Made by a program: the position numbers and the translations under genes | From: Atopobium fossor DSM 15642 | GTDB lineage: Bacteria; Actinomycetota; Coriobacteriia; Coriobacteriales; Atopobiaceae | Assembly: GCF_000483125.1 (NCBI RefSeq) | Contig: NZ_KI519553.1 | Span: 717,124-781,123 of the forward strand | Reading direction: 5' to 3' | Length of the DNA stretch: 64,000 nt | Shown: positions 45,120-54,424 of the stretch, one piece after another | Numbering within the stretch: the stretch's first letter is position 1 | Layout of the letters: every line of letters begins with the position of its first letter | The notes under the pieces: model-generated | The model's input: only the letters and a program-made list of their open reading frames with translations | Database searches by the model: none | Told to the model about the DNA's origin: nothing

Positions 45120-45683
45120 ATGCCTAGACCAGATCAACAACCGCGCGTGTTAGCGGTCGAGAAAACCGATGAGCTTGAGATCCGTTCGCTTATCTTACTT
45201 GCCATTCTTCTTGCTGCAGGGTTTATCTTAAATTTTACTGTTGGTAAGGCTATCTCGAGCATTTCGGGCGGTATGATTAGTCCCGAATTTATCATTTCAG
45301 CATTTTGTATCACTATTTTGATTGTGAAACCACGCGTACGCCAAGCCTTTATTATTGGTCTCATTTCTGCTGCAGTCATTCAAATTACCACGACGTCACC
45401 ATTTATTGACTTTGCTGCTGAAGGTATTGCCGCTGTGCTTATGGCGCTCATGGTTCGTATTGGAAATAAACTTCCCTACAAAAGAGCACTTCCTTTTATT
45501 AGTACGGTAATTACTACTACGATTTCTGGTCTCATTTTTATGGTTATTAAGATTGCTATGATTGGCGCCGCTTCTCAACTTGTTGCTGCCATGACACCTG
45601 TAATTATTCTGACAGCCGTTTTTAATGCAGTACTTGTACAAAGTCTGCACAAGCCTATTGTTGACGCCCTAAAGATTGGATAG
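45120..45683 (+). CDS. ECF transporter substrate-binding (S) subunit, TrpP-like, probably for tryptophan
   Basis: This membrane protein of 187 residues has about five or six hydrophobic helices. The SSISGGMISPEFIISAF segment, then KPRVRQAFIIGLISAAVIQITTTSPFIDFAAEG, resembles TrpP-type tryptophan transport proteins. It starts at ATG 45120 after a modest AGAAAGAAG site; the longer frame from 45015 would run through the terminator and is not real. The ATPase gene begins 2 bases later. Tryptophan as substrate rests on the TrpP likeness and on the Trp leader peptide upstream, two independent hints. Confidence 0.82.
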   Translation: MPRPDQQPRVLAVEKTDELEIRSLILLAILLAAGFILNFTVGKAISSISGGMISPEFIISAFCITILIVKPRVRQAFIIGLISAAVIQITTTSPFIDFAAEGIAAVLMALMVRIGNKLPYKRALPFISTVITTTISGLIFMVIKIAMIGAASQLVAAMTPVIILTAVFNAVLVQSLHKPIVDALKIG

Positions 45684-45685
45684 AT

Positions 45686-47455
45686 ATGACTACACAATCA
45701 GTTATTCGTCTTGAGGACGTAAGTTTTTCTTATACATCTCATACAAATGACGCGATGACACAGAAATTTGCACTTGACGTAATAAATTTAGATATTCATC
45801 AAGGTGAATTTGTAGGTATTATTGGCCCTTCTGGTGCAGGCAAGTCTACTCTTGCAGCGGTGCTTTCTGGAGCAATCCCCCATCATACACAGGGGATGTT
45901 CTATGGAACTGCTTTTATCAATGGTCAAGACAGTTGCACCATAAACCTCACGGACATTTCCAAGCATGTAGGAAGCGTACTGCAAGATATAGACTCTCAA
46001 ATGGTTGCCTCTGTCGTAGAAGATGAGATTCTATTTGGTCTGGAAAACTTTGGTGTTCCCCATACTCTCATCGAAAAGCGCCTAGAAGATGCACTCACTA
46101 CAACAAATATGAATGACTTTCGTTACCGAGACATTGCAACGCTATCCGGCGGCCAAAAACAAAAGCTTGCCTTAGCAGCCATTTTGGCACTGCAGCCTCA
46201 AATCTTAGTTCTTGATGAACCAACCGCTGCACTCGATCCCCGCTCTTCTCAAACCATCTTTGACCTGCTCAAAAACTTATCGCAAAACCATGGTATTACC
46301 GTTGTAGTGATAGAGCAAAAAGTGGCACTACTTTCTCAATACTGCTCACGCATGCTTGTGATGGAACACGGCCGTATTGCACTTGATGGCACTCCACGCA
46401 AAGTATTACAACACAGCAGCGAGCTACGAACTATTGGAGTAGACACCCCTCGTGTGACCAGAATTTCAAACAGTTTGTATGCTGCAGGCCTTTTAGATAA
46501 ACCGCAACCCAGTATTACACCCTCGGAGGCGTGCAATCAGATTTGCACACTACTCACATCAGCATCTCCAACACAGCAATTAATAGCCCCTGTCGAGAAA
46601 ACTTATACAAACCCAGCTTCCTACAGCTCAAACAACGTTGTTGCACGCGTTTGCAACTTGGGATTCTCGTATGCAAACGGCGCCTCTATTCACAACCTTA
46701 GCTTTGATTTGCGTGAAGGAGAAACGCTAGCTGTTATTGGTCAAAATGGCGCTGGTAAAACTACCCTTACTAAATTGATGAACGGACTTCTGCATCCTAA
46801 AACAGGAAGTGTATGTATTGCAGGAATGGATACGCGCACCACACCAACCAGCACGCTTGCTGCGTCGGTAGCTACTCTGTTTCAAAACCCAGATCATCAG
46901 TTATTTAAAAACACAGTACTTGACGAGGTAAGCTTCACTCTTGAAATTCATGGCTGTGATCAGACAAGTGCTCGGACCCGTGCACAAAAAATATTAGACA
47001 AATTTAAACTCCCCGCACAGGCATCGCATTTCCAGCTTTCACGCGGACAACGTCAAATGGTTGCTTTAGCTAGCGTTGTGGTGTTGGAACCTAAGCTTGT
47101 CATTTTAGATGAACCAACAAGTGGCTTGGATTATCGTGAATGCATGACTGTTATGCAGGCAATCAAGGAGCTTACTCATAACAAAACTGCAGTGCTCATG
47201 GTCTGTCATGACATGGAAGTGGTACTGGACTTTGCTGATCGTGTACTTGTAATGGCAGACGGATATCTACTAGCTGATACCTCACTGGACAAAGCATGCA
47301 CCGACCAACAACTCATGAAAAAAGCGTTTGTACAGCCACCTCAAACTATTGCGCTTGCCACACAGCTTGTAGAAACAGGCTATCCGCAATATAGAGGACT
47401 AACCCAAGTAGAACAGTTTGTAGCAACTACAAGTGAAATGATACGCCATGAATAA
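45686..47455 (+). CDS. ECF transporter ATPase, two fused ABC domains
   Basis: The energising ATPases EcfA and EcfA' are joined in one 589-residue chain. The first domain has Walker A GPSGAGKS (47-54), signature LSGGQKQKLALAAI and Walker B ILVLDEPTAALD. The second has Walker A GQNGAGKT near 352, a variant signature LSRGQRQMVALAS and Walker B VILDEPTSGLD. An unstructured linker of about 50 residues joins them. It overlaps the T-component gene by 8 bases, so the S-A-T set is one transcription unit. Confidence 0.95.
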   Translation: MTTQSVIRLEDVSFSYTSHTNDAMTQKFALDVINLDIHQGEFVGIIGPSGAGKSTLAAVLSGAIPHHTQGMFYGTAFINGQDSCTINLTDISKHVGSVLQDIDSQMVASVVEDEILFGLENFGVPHTLIEKRLEDALTTTNMNDFRYRDIATLSGGQKQKLALAAILALQPQILVLDEPTAALDPRSSQTIFDLLKNLSQNHGITVVVIEQKVALLSQYCSRMLVMEHGRIALDGTPRKVLQHSSELRTIGVDTPRVTRISNSLYAAGLLDKPQPSITPSEACNQICTLLTSASPTQQLIAPVEKTYTNPASYSSNNVVARVCNLGFSYANGASIHNLSFDLREGETLAVIGQNGAGKTTLTKLMNGLLHPKTGSVCIAGMDTRTTPTSTLAASVATLFQNPDHQLFKNTVLDEVSFTLEIHGCDQTSARTRAQKILDKFKLPAQASHFQLSRGQRQMVALASVVVLEPKLVILDEPTSGLDYRECMTVMQAIKELTHNKTAVLMVCHDMEVVLDFADRVLVMADGYLLADTSLDKACTDQQLMKKAFVQPPQTIALATQLVETGYPQYRGLTQVEQFVATTSEMIRHE

Positions 47456-48194
47456 TTTGATTGACTATACGCCTGGAACCAGCTTTTTACACCAGCTTAA
47501 CCCTGTTACCAAGCTTGTGCTAGCCACCTGCATCATTGCTGCAACGCTTGTTGCCCATTCTTTTGCCATGCTCATTGCACTATTAGGCTTGAGCTTTATT
47601 CTTGCGGCATGCGCAAAAGTTGCTCGTAAACTAGGTACGTTACTCTATATGCTTATCCCACTTGCCCTTATCATGCTTGCGTTTCAAACTTTTTTTATCC
47701 AAGATGGAACTCGTCTTATAGCTTGGGTAACTAATACTGGTCTTACCACAGGCGTATTGGTGGCGTTGCGGCTCATTGGAATTGCACTTCCGCTGGTGCT
47801 TATGCTTATGGTCACACGTCCTAATGATCTTGCTAATGCCAGCGTTGAACTGCTGCATATTCCGTACCGTTACGCATTTACCTTTACCACGGCACTGCGC
47901 TTTATTCCCATTTTTTCTAAAGAAATGACCGCTATTATGGAAGCGCAAACTGCGCGAGGTGTGCAGTTTGACACCAAAAATCCGCTCAAAAAGATGCAGC
48001 TTAAGATGCCCGTTATTATTCCATTACTGGTAAGCTCTGTGAGAAAAACAGATGATACTGCCCTAGCTGCCGAACAGCGAGGATTTTATCTACGTACCGT
48101 ACAAAACTCCTACAGGCACTACCCTCTTACCACTCTTGACTATGTGGTACTAATAGGCTGCATACTTCTTATCGCTAGCGCAATCTTACTGTAA
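47448..48194 (+). CDS. ECF transporter transmembrane (T) component
   Basis: EcfT couples the ATPases to the S subunit. The N-terminus TSFLHQLNPVTKLVLATCIIAATL, five or so membrane helices and the coupling-helix motif EAQTARGVQFDTKNPLKK with a later ALAAEQRGF match the family. Length 248 is normal. Having its own dedicated T and A parts suggests a group I (single-substrate) ECF system. It ends 9 bases inside the convergent pcp gene. Confidence 0.93.
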   Translation: MNNLIDYTPGTSFLHQLNPVTKLVLATCIIAATLVAHSFAMLIALLGLSFILAACAKVARKLGTLLYMLIPLALIMLAFQTFFIQDGTRLIAWVTNTGLTTGVLVALRLIGIALPLVLMLMVTRPNDLANASVELLHIPYRYAFTFTTALRFIPIFSKEMTAIMEAQTARGVQFDTKNPLKKMQLKMPVIIPLLVSSVRKTDDTALAAEQRGFYLRTVQNSYRHYPLTTLDYVVLIGCILLIASAILL

Positions 48195-48833
48195 ACGTTT
48201 GTATGTTATTGCAGTCTCCAGTGCAACGGTTAAGCCAAAAGTCATGGTGTCCACTGACATGCTTGGAGTAGGCACCGGTAGTGAAGCTACCTGCTGTGTA
48301 GCGTAGGGAACATGAATAAAAGTTCCTTGCGTATCAGGGTGCTTAGTAGCCAATAAGTGCAGAAGACGATACATCACTTCATTACAAACGTATGTACCTG
48401 CTGTATAAGAAACCGTTGCAGGAACTGAAGCCTGTTGCATGGCAACAACCATGGCTTGCACAGGCAATGTTGCAAAATAAGCAGCAGGGCCATCTGCAAC
48501 CAACGTTTTCTCTTTAGGCTGTATTCCGGCGTTATCGGGAATGCGTGCTTGTGCATAATTGATGGCTACAAATTCCGGAGTAATGGCAGCTCGACCTGCA
48601 GCCTGTCCAACACAAACCACAATATCGGGTTGTAAGCGAGCAACAGCAGCTTCCACCTGCTGAAACGCGATGTCAAACACAACAGGAATTTGTAGCTTTG
48701 ATACCAATGCACCAGAAATATGCGATGGAAGCTGTTCCACAGCCATCCATGCTGGATTGATGTTCTCGCCACCAAATGGCTCGAAACCAGTGACTAAAAT
48801 ATGCTGCGATGCATCATTGCAATACTGTTTCAT
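48186..48833 (-). CDS. pcp: pyroglutamyl-peptidase I
   Basis: Pcp removes N-terminal pyroglutamate from peptides using a Cys-His-Glu triad. Visible are VTGFEPFGGENINPAW at the start, the TPEFVAINYAQARIPDNAG stretch with the Glu, SYTAGTYVCNEVMYRLLH with the nucleophile Cys, and FIHVPYATQQV with the His. ATG 48833 follows a GGA site; a TTG at 48845 is in frame. The product of 215 residues has the family length. Confidence 0.95.
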   Translation of the reverse strand: MKQYCNDASQHILVTGFEPFGGENINPAWMAVEQLPSHISGALVSKLQIPVVFDIAFQQVEAAVARLQPDIVVCVGQAAGRAAITPEFVAINYAQARIPDNAGIQPKEKTLVADGPAAYFATLPVQAMVVAMQQASVPATVSYTAGTYVCNEVMYRLLHLLATKHPDTQGTFIHVPYATQQVASLPVPTPSMSVDTMTFGLTVALETAITYKRLQ

Positions 48834-49018
48834 TTGTTCATCCAATTTTATGACTTAAAGTCAAGACTTTATTGAATATATATTCCCACACGGCCACTTA
48901 CCGTAAATATAGGCTTCCTGCCTTTTTGCCAGCTAGAAACATACACGTAACAAATAATATGGAGAAGGTAATATGCCTGCAGTATGTAGGCTGATAGATT
49001 CGTACGTAAAGGAGAAGC

Positions 49019-51388
49019 ATGATAGCGACAAAGAAAGGGTATTCGCTTCTCAAAACCGCTGGCAAAGCCGTAACGCTTGGCGCAGCTGTTTTGATGGCGC
49101 TCCCCATCGATGCACTGGCTTGCACTCAGGTGTACGTTGGACCTAAAGTCACAGATAGTGGCAATGTCTATGTTGGCCGTACCGAGGACTACAATCCTCG
49201 TCACGGCAAGGTTTTTGGCATTCAAGAGCCTCGAACTAATCCAACGTTCACCTCTGATGAATCCAACTTTAGTTGGACTTACACCGGCACCACACACCGT
49301 CACACCTATGTGCGTGACCTTGCTGGTGACTGGGGCGGTCGCCACGATGCCTATTCTGAGGCAGGCACCAATGATGTAGGCGTAAGTGTTTCTGCAACCC
49401 TTACCACCGATTACAATGGTGCTATGAAGGCAGCCGATCCTTGCGGCAGCGAAGATCAAAATAATCCAAGTGGTATTGGCGAATATACCGTTACCGATGT
49501 TTTGCTGGGCTGCTCTAGCAATGCACGCGAAGGTGTAAAACTGCTTGGCTCCATCATAGATGCACATGGCAACTATGACTGCAACCAGATTATTATCACG
49601 GATAACTCCGAGACCTGGGTATTTATGCAGCTTTCTGGTCACCAGTGGTGTGCAGTTAACCTGACGGTAGCTGCTCCTGATCAGGTTTCTGTTAATCCCA
49701 ACATGGGCAACCTTAAGTTTAAAGTAGACCTCAACGATGAAAATGTCTGCATTCACTCCGCTAATCTTGAAAAGACTGCAAAGGATGCTGGTACCGCCAC
49801 TTACTTTGATGCTGAGAAGAAACAGCTTGATGTTGCTACATCTTATGGCAATCCAAACTCTGGCACGGGACAGTACACACGTTATGCCCAAGGTCATGCT
49901 CATTTTGGCGATATGTTGTCCAAGGATAACTATGTTATGGGCACCCAGGGTGTGACCAAGGTTCATGACACCCAACTACTCTTTACCCCTGGCAAGACTG
50001 GCGTTACCCTCATGGACTCCATGAAAGCTTTGTGCGCTCGTGGTCAGGGCACTGGTTTTGATGCAAACACCAACAATGGCTTTTACTCCATTGGTAACAA
50101 CCGCAACGTCGAAGGTCACATGTTCCAGATTCGTCAGGGCATGTCTGCCGATATTGCTACCATCCAGTGGGAAAACCTGTCTCGCGTAGAGTTTGGTCTG
50201 TTTGTACCTAGCTACTCTGCACTTCTCAGCGAGATTGACACCAATATCTATCCTACGCTTGACAAGTTTACGGATGAGCACACGGGTGGCTCTGAGCGCA
50301 ATGACTCTGTAGCAGCAGCAATGGATGCTTCTAACGAGAACGGCTCTTTAGATTACGTCATTATGGATATCAATACCTTGGCGTACAACAACCGCGCTGA
50401 CTTAGCTAAGCCCGTTCGTATGTATCTTGATGCACTTCAGAAGCAGCTCATTGCCCAGCAGAACGTTGTTGATGCCGTAATGCAAGCAACCCCTGCAGCT
50501 GAGCGTACTGCATTTGCAAATGCTGCCCATAAACAGGCAAGCGCGCAGGCTTATGCTAAGACCTATGGTTTGCTCACCGAAATGCGCACCTGGCTTAAGG
50601 GTGACAAGTCTTCTGCCTTTGTTCCGAGCGATTGGGATGCAAATACCAATGACACCAAGGTGCCTATATACTACGCAACCGTAGCAGTTGCCCCTGCTAT
50701 TACCAGCATCTCTGACTCCACAACCGTTAAGGTTGATGAGACTGTAGAGCTCAAGGTAGAAGCCAACATTCCTGACAGCGTTAAGGGTAGCGATCAGTTT
50801 ATGAGCATTGAGTGGTTTAACAAGACCACAGGTGCAAAGGTAGCTGACGCGGACACCGTCAAGGTTGACACCTCCAAGACTGGCGCCACCGAGTACTACG
50901 CCATAGTAACTAACACTGTTTCTGGCAAGAAAACTACTTCCGATACAGTAACTGTTACCGTTGAGGCCCAGTACAAGATGGAGAAGGCTCCTACCCAGGT
51001 AACACAAGGTAAAGACGCTAACTTTGTATCCGAGGCAGATTTTAATAAGTTTGTTGAGGTTCGTGTAGATGATACGGTTGTTGATCCTTCTAACTACACT
51101 GCAAAGTCCGGCTCTACTGATGTAACCCTTAAGGGTTCTTACACCAAGACCTTGGCTGCTGGCGAGCACACCTTGGATATTATTTCCAATGATGGTAAAG
51201 CACGTTCCAAGTTCACAGTGGTAAAGGCAAGCTCACAAACCACCAATGCAGCTAAGCCTAGCAAGAAGAATGCTGGTCATCTTCCCAAGACGAGCGATAA
51301 TACCAATGTAGCTGTAGCATCTGCTATGGGTATTGCTGGTATTGCTCTGAGCTTAGTAGCCGTAGACCGTAAGCGTAAGAATAACTAA
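49019..51388 (+). CDS. cell-wall-anchored C69-family dipeptidase
   Basis: C69 peptidases are N-terminal nucleophile hydrolases whose catalytic Cys is the first residue of the mature chain. Residues 1-34 form a signal peptide ending in ALA, and the next residue is Cys35 in CTQVYVGPKVTDSGNVYVGRTEDYNPRHG, so signal cleavage would expose the nucleophile. The catalytic domain runs to about 560. Two Ig-like modules follow (about 560-650 and 652-735). The C-terminus has an LPKTS sorting signal (755-759), a hydrophobic helix and KRKNN tail, so the enzyme is probably sortase-anchored. AAAGGAG precedes the ATG and a strong terminator follows. Confidence 0.92.
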   Translation: MIATKKGYSLLKTAGKAVTLGAAVLMALPIDALACTQVYVGPKVTDSGNVYVGRTEDYNPRHGKVFGIQEPRTNPTFTSDESNFSWTYTGTTHRHTYVRDLAGDWGGRHDAYSEAGTNDVGVSVSATLTTDYNGAMKAADPCGSEDQNNPSGIGEYTVTDVLLGCSSNAREGVKLLGSIIDAHGNYDCNQIIITDNSETWVFMQLSGHQWCAVNLTVAAPDQVSVNPNMGNLKFKVDLNDENVCIHSANLEKTAKDAGTATYFDAEKKQLDVATSYGNPNSGTGQYTRYAQGHAHFGDMLSKDNYVMGTQGVTKVHDTQLLFTPGKTGVTLMDSMKALCARGQGTGFDANTNNGFYSIGNNRNVEGHMFQIRQGMSADIATIQWENLSRVEFGLFVPSYSALLSEIDTNIYPTLDKFTDEHTGGSERNDSVAAAMDASNENGSLDYVIMDINTLAYNNRADLAKPVRMYLDALQKQLIAQQNVVDAVMQATPAAERTAFANAAHKQASAQAYAKTYGLLTEMRTWLKGDKSSAFVPSDWDANTNDTKVPIYYATVAVAPAITSISDSTTVKVDETVELKVEANIPDSVKGSDQFMSIEWFNKTTGAKVADADTVKVDTSKTGATEYYAIVTNTVSGKKTTSDTVTVTVEAQYKMEKAPTQVTQGKDANFVSEADFNKFVEVRVDDTVVDPSNYTAKSGSTDVTLKGSYTKTLAAGEHTLDIISNDGKARSKFTVVKASSQTTNAAKPSKKNAGHLPKTSDNTNVAVASAMGIAGIALSLVAVDRKRKNN

Positions 51389-51418
51389 TCTTGCAGTTAC
51401 ACTTTAAAAACGGTAGCG

Positions 51419-51454
51419 AAAGATGCCCTCACACCATGCGAGGGCATCTTTTTT
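51419..51454 (+). terminator. intrinsic terminator after the C69 gene
   Basis: AAGATGCCCTC (51420-51430) and GAGGGCATCTT (51440-51450) form an 11-base stem followed by a T-run to 51454. It also lies at the end of the convergent COG0523 gene, and A residues on its left side give partial two-way action. Confidence 0.93.
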
Positions 51455-51472
51455 GCAACTTTCTTTCAAAGA

Positions 51473-52627
51473 CTAAAACTCAATATCGTCTAAGTCTTCC
51501 CATTCTTCAAGACAGCGATCAAGCTCGGCTTCAACACGAACCTGATCCATACCGCGACCAATAAAGCATAGCTTAGTCTGACGATCACCAGTTGTATCGT
51601 CCCACTCATTCATTATCTCTGGATTTTGAGCAATTAATTGTTTTTGTTGCTCAGCAGGAGCACTTGCCACAAACAAGCCATTCTCGCTCAATGTTACTTG
51701 GCGACCTGCCTGCTCAAATACAAAGCACATATCAGGATCTTGAGAAGCCCAAAGCATACCTTTACAGCGAATTATGCCCAAATCATCCCATTTACGTAGC
51801 ACCTCATTAAAGGCATCCACATTAAAGGGCTGGCGGCGGCGATATACAAAGGTGGAGATACCATACTCCAACACTTCTGGATCTTCGTGCTCCTCTGGGT
51901 GTTCCATAGCATGCATCCAAGCAGCAGAATTGTATGCCTCATTAAAGTTAAAACGACCCGTATTAAGCAGGTCACTCAAAGGCACCTTGCTATTTTGAGC
52001 TTCAATAATAACAGCGTCTTTTTGCAGGCTTTGTACCAAGCTCTTAAGTTCAGCTCGTTGAGATGCAGAAACTAGATCTGTCTTGTTAAGTACCAAAGTG
52101 GAGCAAAACTCAATCTGCTGAATGAGCAAAGCTTCAAGATCATCTTCATCGATATTCTCGGAAAGTAAAGATTTACCACCATTAAACTCGTCATACATGC
52201 GGGCGCAGTCCACCACAGCCACAATATTATCAAGATCCATGGGCGCATAATCGCCGCCCCATTTAGTGCGGTCGCAAAAAGCGCTGATAGTATATGCAAT
52301 AGGAATGGGCTCACAAATGCCAGAAGCTTCAATCACGATGTAGTCAAACTTACCGCTGTTAGCAATATCGGATAGCTGACGCTCCAAATCATCAGATAGA
52401 GTACAGCACAAACAACCATTGGTCATAGGAATAAGTTCGTCGGTCTGAGATAGACCTCCATCTGCAATCAAATTAGCGTCTACGTTAACCTCACCAATAT
52501 CATTAACGATAACCGCCGCACGAATACCCTCTGTGTTAGCCAAAATGTGGTTGAGCATTGTGGTTTTACCAGCGCCTAAATAACCGGTAAGCAAAATAAT
52601 CTTTACCGGAGTTTTTTTCTCTACCAT
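51473..52627 (-). CDS. CobW/P47K-family (COG0523) GTP-binding metallochaperone
   Basis: COG0523 proteins bind GTP and metals, often zinc, and deliver metal to enzymes. Walker A GYLGAGKTTML (about 14-24), VNDIGEVNVD, the metal motif GCLCC (CxCC) near residue 73 and NKTDLV are all present, with a CobW C-terminal domain beginning near 265. At 384 residues it is normal. The substrate metal and client enzyme are not evident, and I saw no Zur-like site upstream. Confidence 0.9.
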   Translation of the reverse strand: MVEKKTPVKIILLTGYLGAGKTTMLNHILANTEGIRAAVIVNDIGEVNVDANLIADGGLSQTDELIPMTNGCLCCTLSDDLERQLSDIANSGKFDYIVIEASGICEPIPIAYTISAFCDRTKWGGDYAPMDLDNIVAVVDCARMYDEFNGGKSLLSENIDEDDLEALLIQQIEFCSTLVLNKTDLVSASQRAELKSLVQSLQKDAVIIEAQNSKVPLSDLLNTGRFNFNEAYNSAAWMHAMEHPEEHEDPEVLEYGISTFVYRRRQPFNVDAFNEVLRKWDDLGIIRCKGMLWASQDPDMCFVFEQAGRQVTLSENGLFVASAPAEQQKQLIAQNPEIMNEWDDTTGDRQTKLCFIGRGMDQVRVEAELDRCLEEWEDLDDIEF

Positions 52628-52803
52628 AACTTCCCTTCTATATGATTAACACTCGCGCCTTAGCTGCACGGCTATAATAGCCTTTAGTAAAGTATGTTTT
52701 GTCAAACTATTATACTCACGCAGCGTATATTTCCAGCACTATGTACGAACATGGTATCGTTAAGAAAAAAACATACGCAGCCATGCCTTTGAAGGGATTT
52801 CTT

Positions 52804-53409
52804 GTGATCTTGGCCTCTGCTTCTCCCCGCCGCTTACAGCTTTTACAGGAGTTGAATATCAATCCAACTGTGCTGCCCACCAATATTGATGAGACTCCTC
52901 TTCCAGACGAGAAACCCACTGCTCTTGTGGCTCGTTTAGCAAAGCAAAAAGCACTTGCCTGCTTAGAAACTGCACATCATGAACTCAACTCTACCGCTCT
53001 TGCCAATCAAATAGTGCTAGCCGCAGATACTACCGTATGGTTTAACAATATTAGCCTAGGCAAACCATCTTGTCCGGATGATGCTGCCCATATGCTCAGA
53101 CAGCTGTCTGGCAAAACGCATTACGTCTCTACTGGTGTATACCTTCTGAAACTTGATACTTCGGGATCTATTGCGGCACAGAAAGGCTTTATCGAAACCA
53201 GTAAAGTAACATTTTATACTCTGAGTACACAAGAAATTGAATGCTATGTTGCTACGGGTGAACCATTGGACAAGGCTGGTGCCTATGGCATCCAAGGCTA
53301 TGGCCGCGTACTGGTACAAAAAATCGATGGTGATTTTTTTACCATTGTAGGACTTCCTGTTGCACGACTTATGCGAGAAATTCACACTCTTGAGCAACAT
53401 GTACACTAA
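52804..53409 (+). CDS. maf: Maf-family nucleoside-triphosphate pyrophosphatase (GTG start)
   Basis: Maf proteins hydrolyse non-canonical or pyrimidine nucleoside triphosphates. ILASASPRRLQLLQ at the start, AADTTVWFN in the middle and GEPLDKAGAYGIQGYG near the end are the family motifs. I start at GTG 52804 because GAAGGG lies 7 bases upstream (52791-52796) and the product then begins MILASASPRR. The in-frame ATGs at 52741 and 52783 have no ribosome site. The product has 201 residues. Confidence 0.9.
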   Translation: MILASASPRRLQLLQELNINPTVLPTNIDETPLPDEKPTALVARLAKQKALACLETAHHELNSTALANQIVLAADTTVWFNNISLGKPSCPDDAAHMLRQLSGKTHYVSTGVYLLKLDTSGSIAAQKGFIETSKVTFYTLSTQEIECYVATGEPLDKAGAYGIQGYGRVLVQKIDGDFFTIVGLPVARLMREIHTLEQHVH

Positions 53410-53420
53410 ACGGAGGATTC

Positions 53421-54404
53421 ATGAATCTTACTTCTATCACTCAAATTCCAGGTATTTATGCCGCCAATTACACCAATGAAAAAGCCGCTACAGGTTGCAC
53501 GGTTATCATTTGCCCCGAGGGAGCTACTGGTGGTGTAGACGTCCGCGGTGGCGCCCCTGCCACTCGTGAAACAGACCTGCTCCGCCCAGAGGAAACGGTG
53601 GATGTCCTACACAGCATTGTTCTTTCTGGCGGCAGCGCCTATGGTCTGGAGTGCATGTCTGGCGTAGCAAACGAACTAGAAAAGCGTGGCATCGGACTGA
53701 ATGTAGGCGTTGGTATTGTTCCCATTGTAAGTGGAGCCTGCATTTTTGACCTTGCGTGCGGCAATCCTTCTATTCGTCCAACCCTTACAAACGGTGTAGC
53801 GGCGGTAGCAGAAGCATTGGATAACAACTCTTGCCTTCAGCGCGGAAATGTTGGCGCTGGTACCGGCGCAACTGTTGGCAAGCTTGCTGGACCTTCTCGT
53901 GCTATGAAGGGAGGTCTTGGCGAGAATATCCAGGTAAGTGGCAATCTTATCTGCGGAGCTGTAGCTGCAGTAAATGCTTGCGGCGATATTGTAGACCCTG
54001 TGACTAATATGCCAGTAGCAGGCGTTTTAGATGAACGTAATCCCTCATGTATCGCAAGTACCACAGACTTGCTGGTTACTATGGCAGCACAGATGCCTTT
54101 GTCGCGCACCAACACCACCATTTCTTGTGTAGTAACCAACGCAAAACTTACCAAGGCTCAAGCCACTAAAGTAGCTCAGATGTCTGCAGATGCCTATGCT
54201 CATGCTATTAGACCAACACATACTACCAATGATGGTGACACTATCTTTGTCATGGCAACGGGACAAGTAGAGGTCTCGGTAGATGTATGCGGGGCGCTTG
54301 CAACCAAGGCACTAGAACAAGCAATTGTAGATGCAGTAACACAAGCTAAAACTGCTTACGGTTTTACAGCGGCTTGTGATTTAAAAGAACGGGCACGTAC
54401 ATAG
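53421..54404 (+). CDS. P1/S58-family peptidase (DmpA/ArgJ-like Ntn fold)
   Basis: S58 proteins include L-aminopeptidases that cleave themselves to expose a nucleophile. The sequence has GCTVIICPEGATGGVDVRGGAPATRETDLL, LSGGSAYGLECMSGVANELEKRGIGLNVG, and GNVGAGTGATVGK, where self-cleavage and the nucleophile would be expected, around residue 150. The length of 327 is normal. No signal peptide is visible. It lies 11 bases after maf with a GGAGGA site, so the two are cotranscribed. The substrate is unknown. Confidence 0.88.
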   Translation: MNLTSITQIPGIYAANYTNEKAATGCTVIICPEGATGGVDVRGGAPATRETDLLRPEETVDVLHSIVLSGGSAYGLECMSGVANELEKRGIGLNVGVGIVPIVSGACIFDLACGNPSIRPTLTNGVAAVAEALDNNSCLQRGNVGAGTGATVGKLAGPSRAMKGGLGENIQVSGNLICGAVAAVNACGDIVDPVTNMPVAGVLDERNPSCIASTTDLLVTMAAQMPLSRTNTTISCVVTNAKLTKAQATKVAQMSADAYAHAIRPTHTTNDGDTIFVMATGQVEVSVDVCGALATKALEQAIVDAVTQAKTAYGFTAACDLKERART

Positions 54405-54424
54405 TATTTTTAAAAAGAGAAGGT

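Noticed and set aside
48869-49975. Open frame of 368 codons on the minus strand opposite the C69 gene
   Set aside because: The plus strand holds a clear signal peptide, catalytic domain and ribosome site. The antisense frame is composition-driven.
50402-51169. Open frame of 255 codons on the minus strand within the C69 gene
   Set aside because: It is a shadow of the repeat-like outer modules, without a plausible start or fold.
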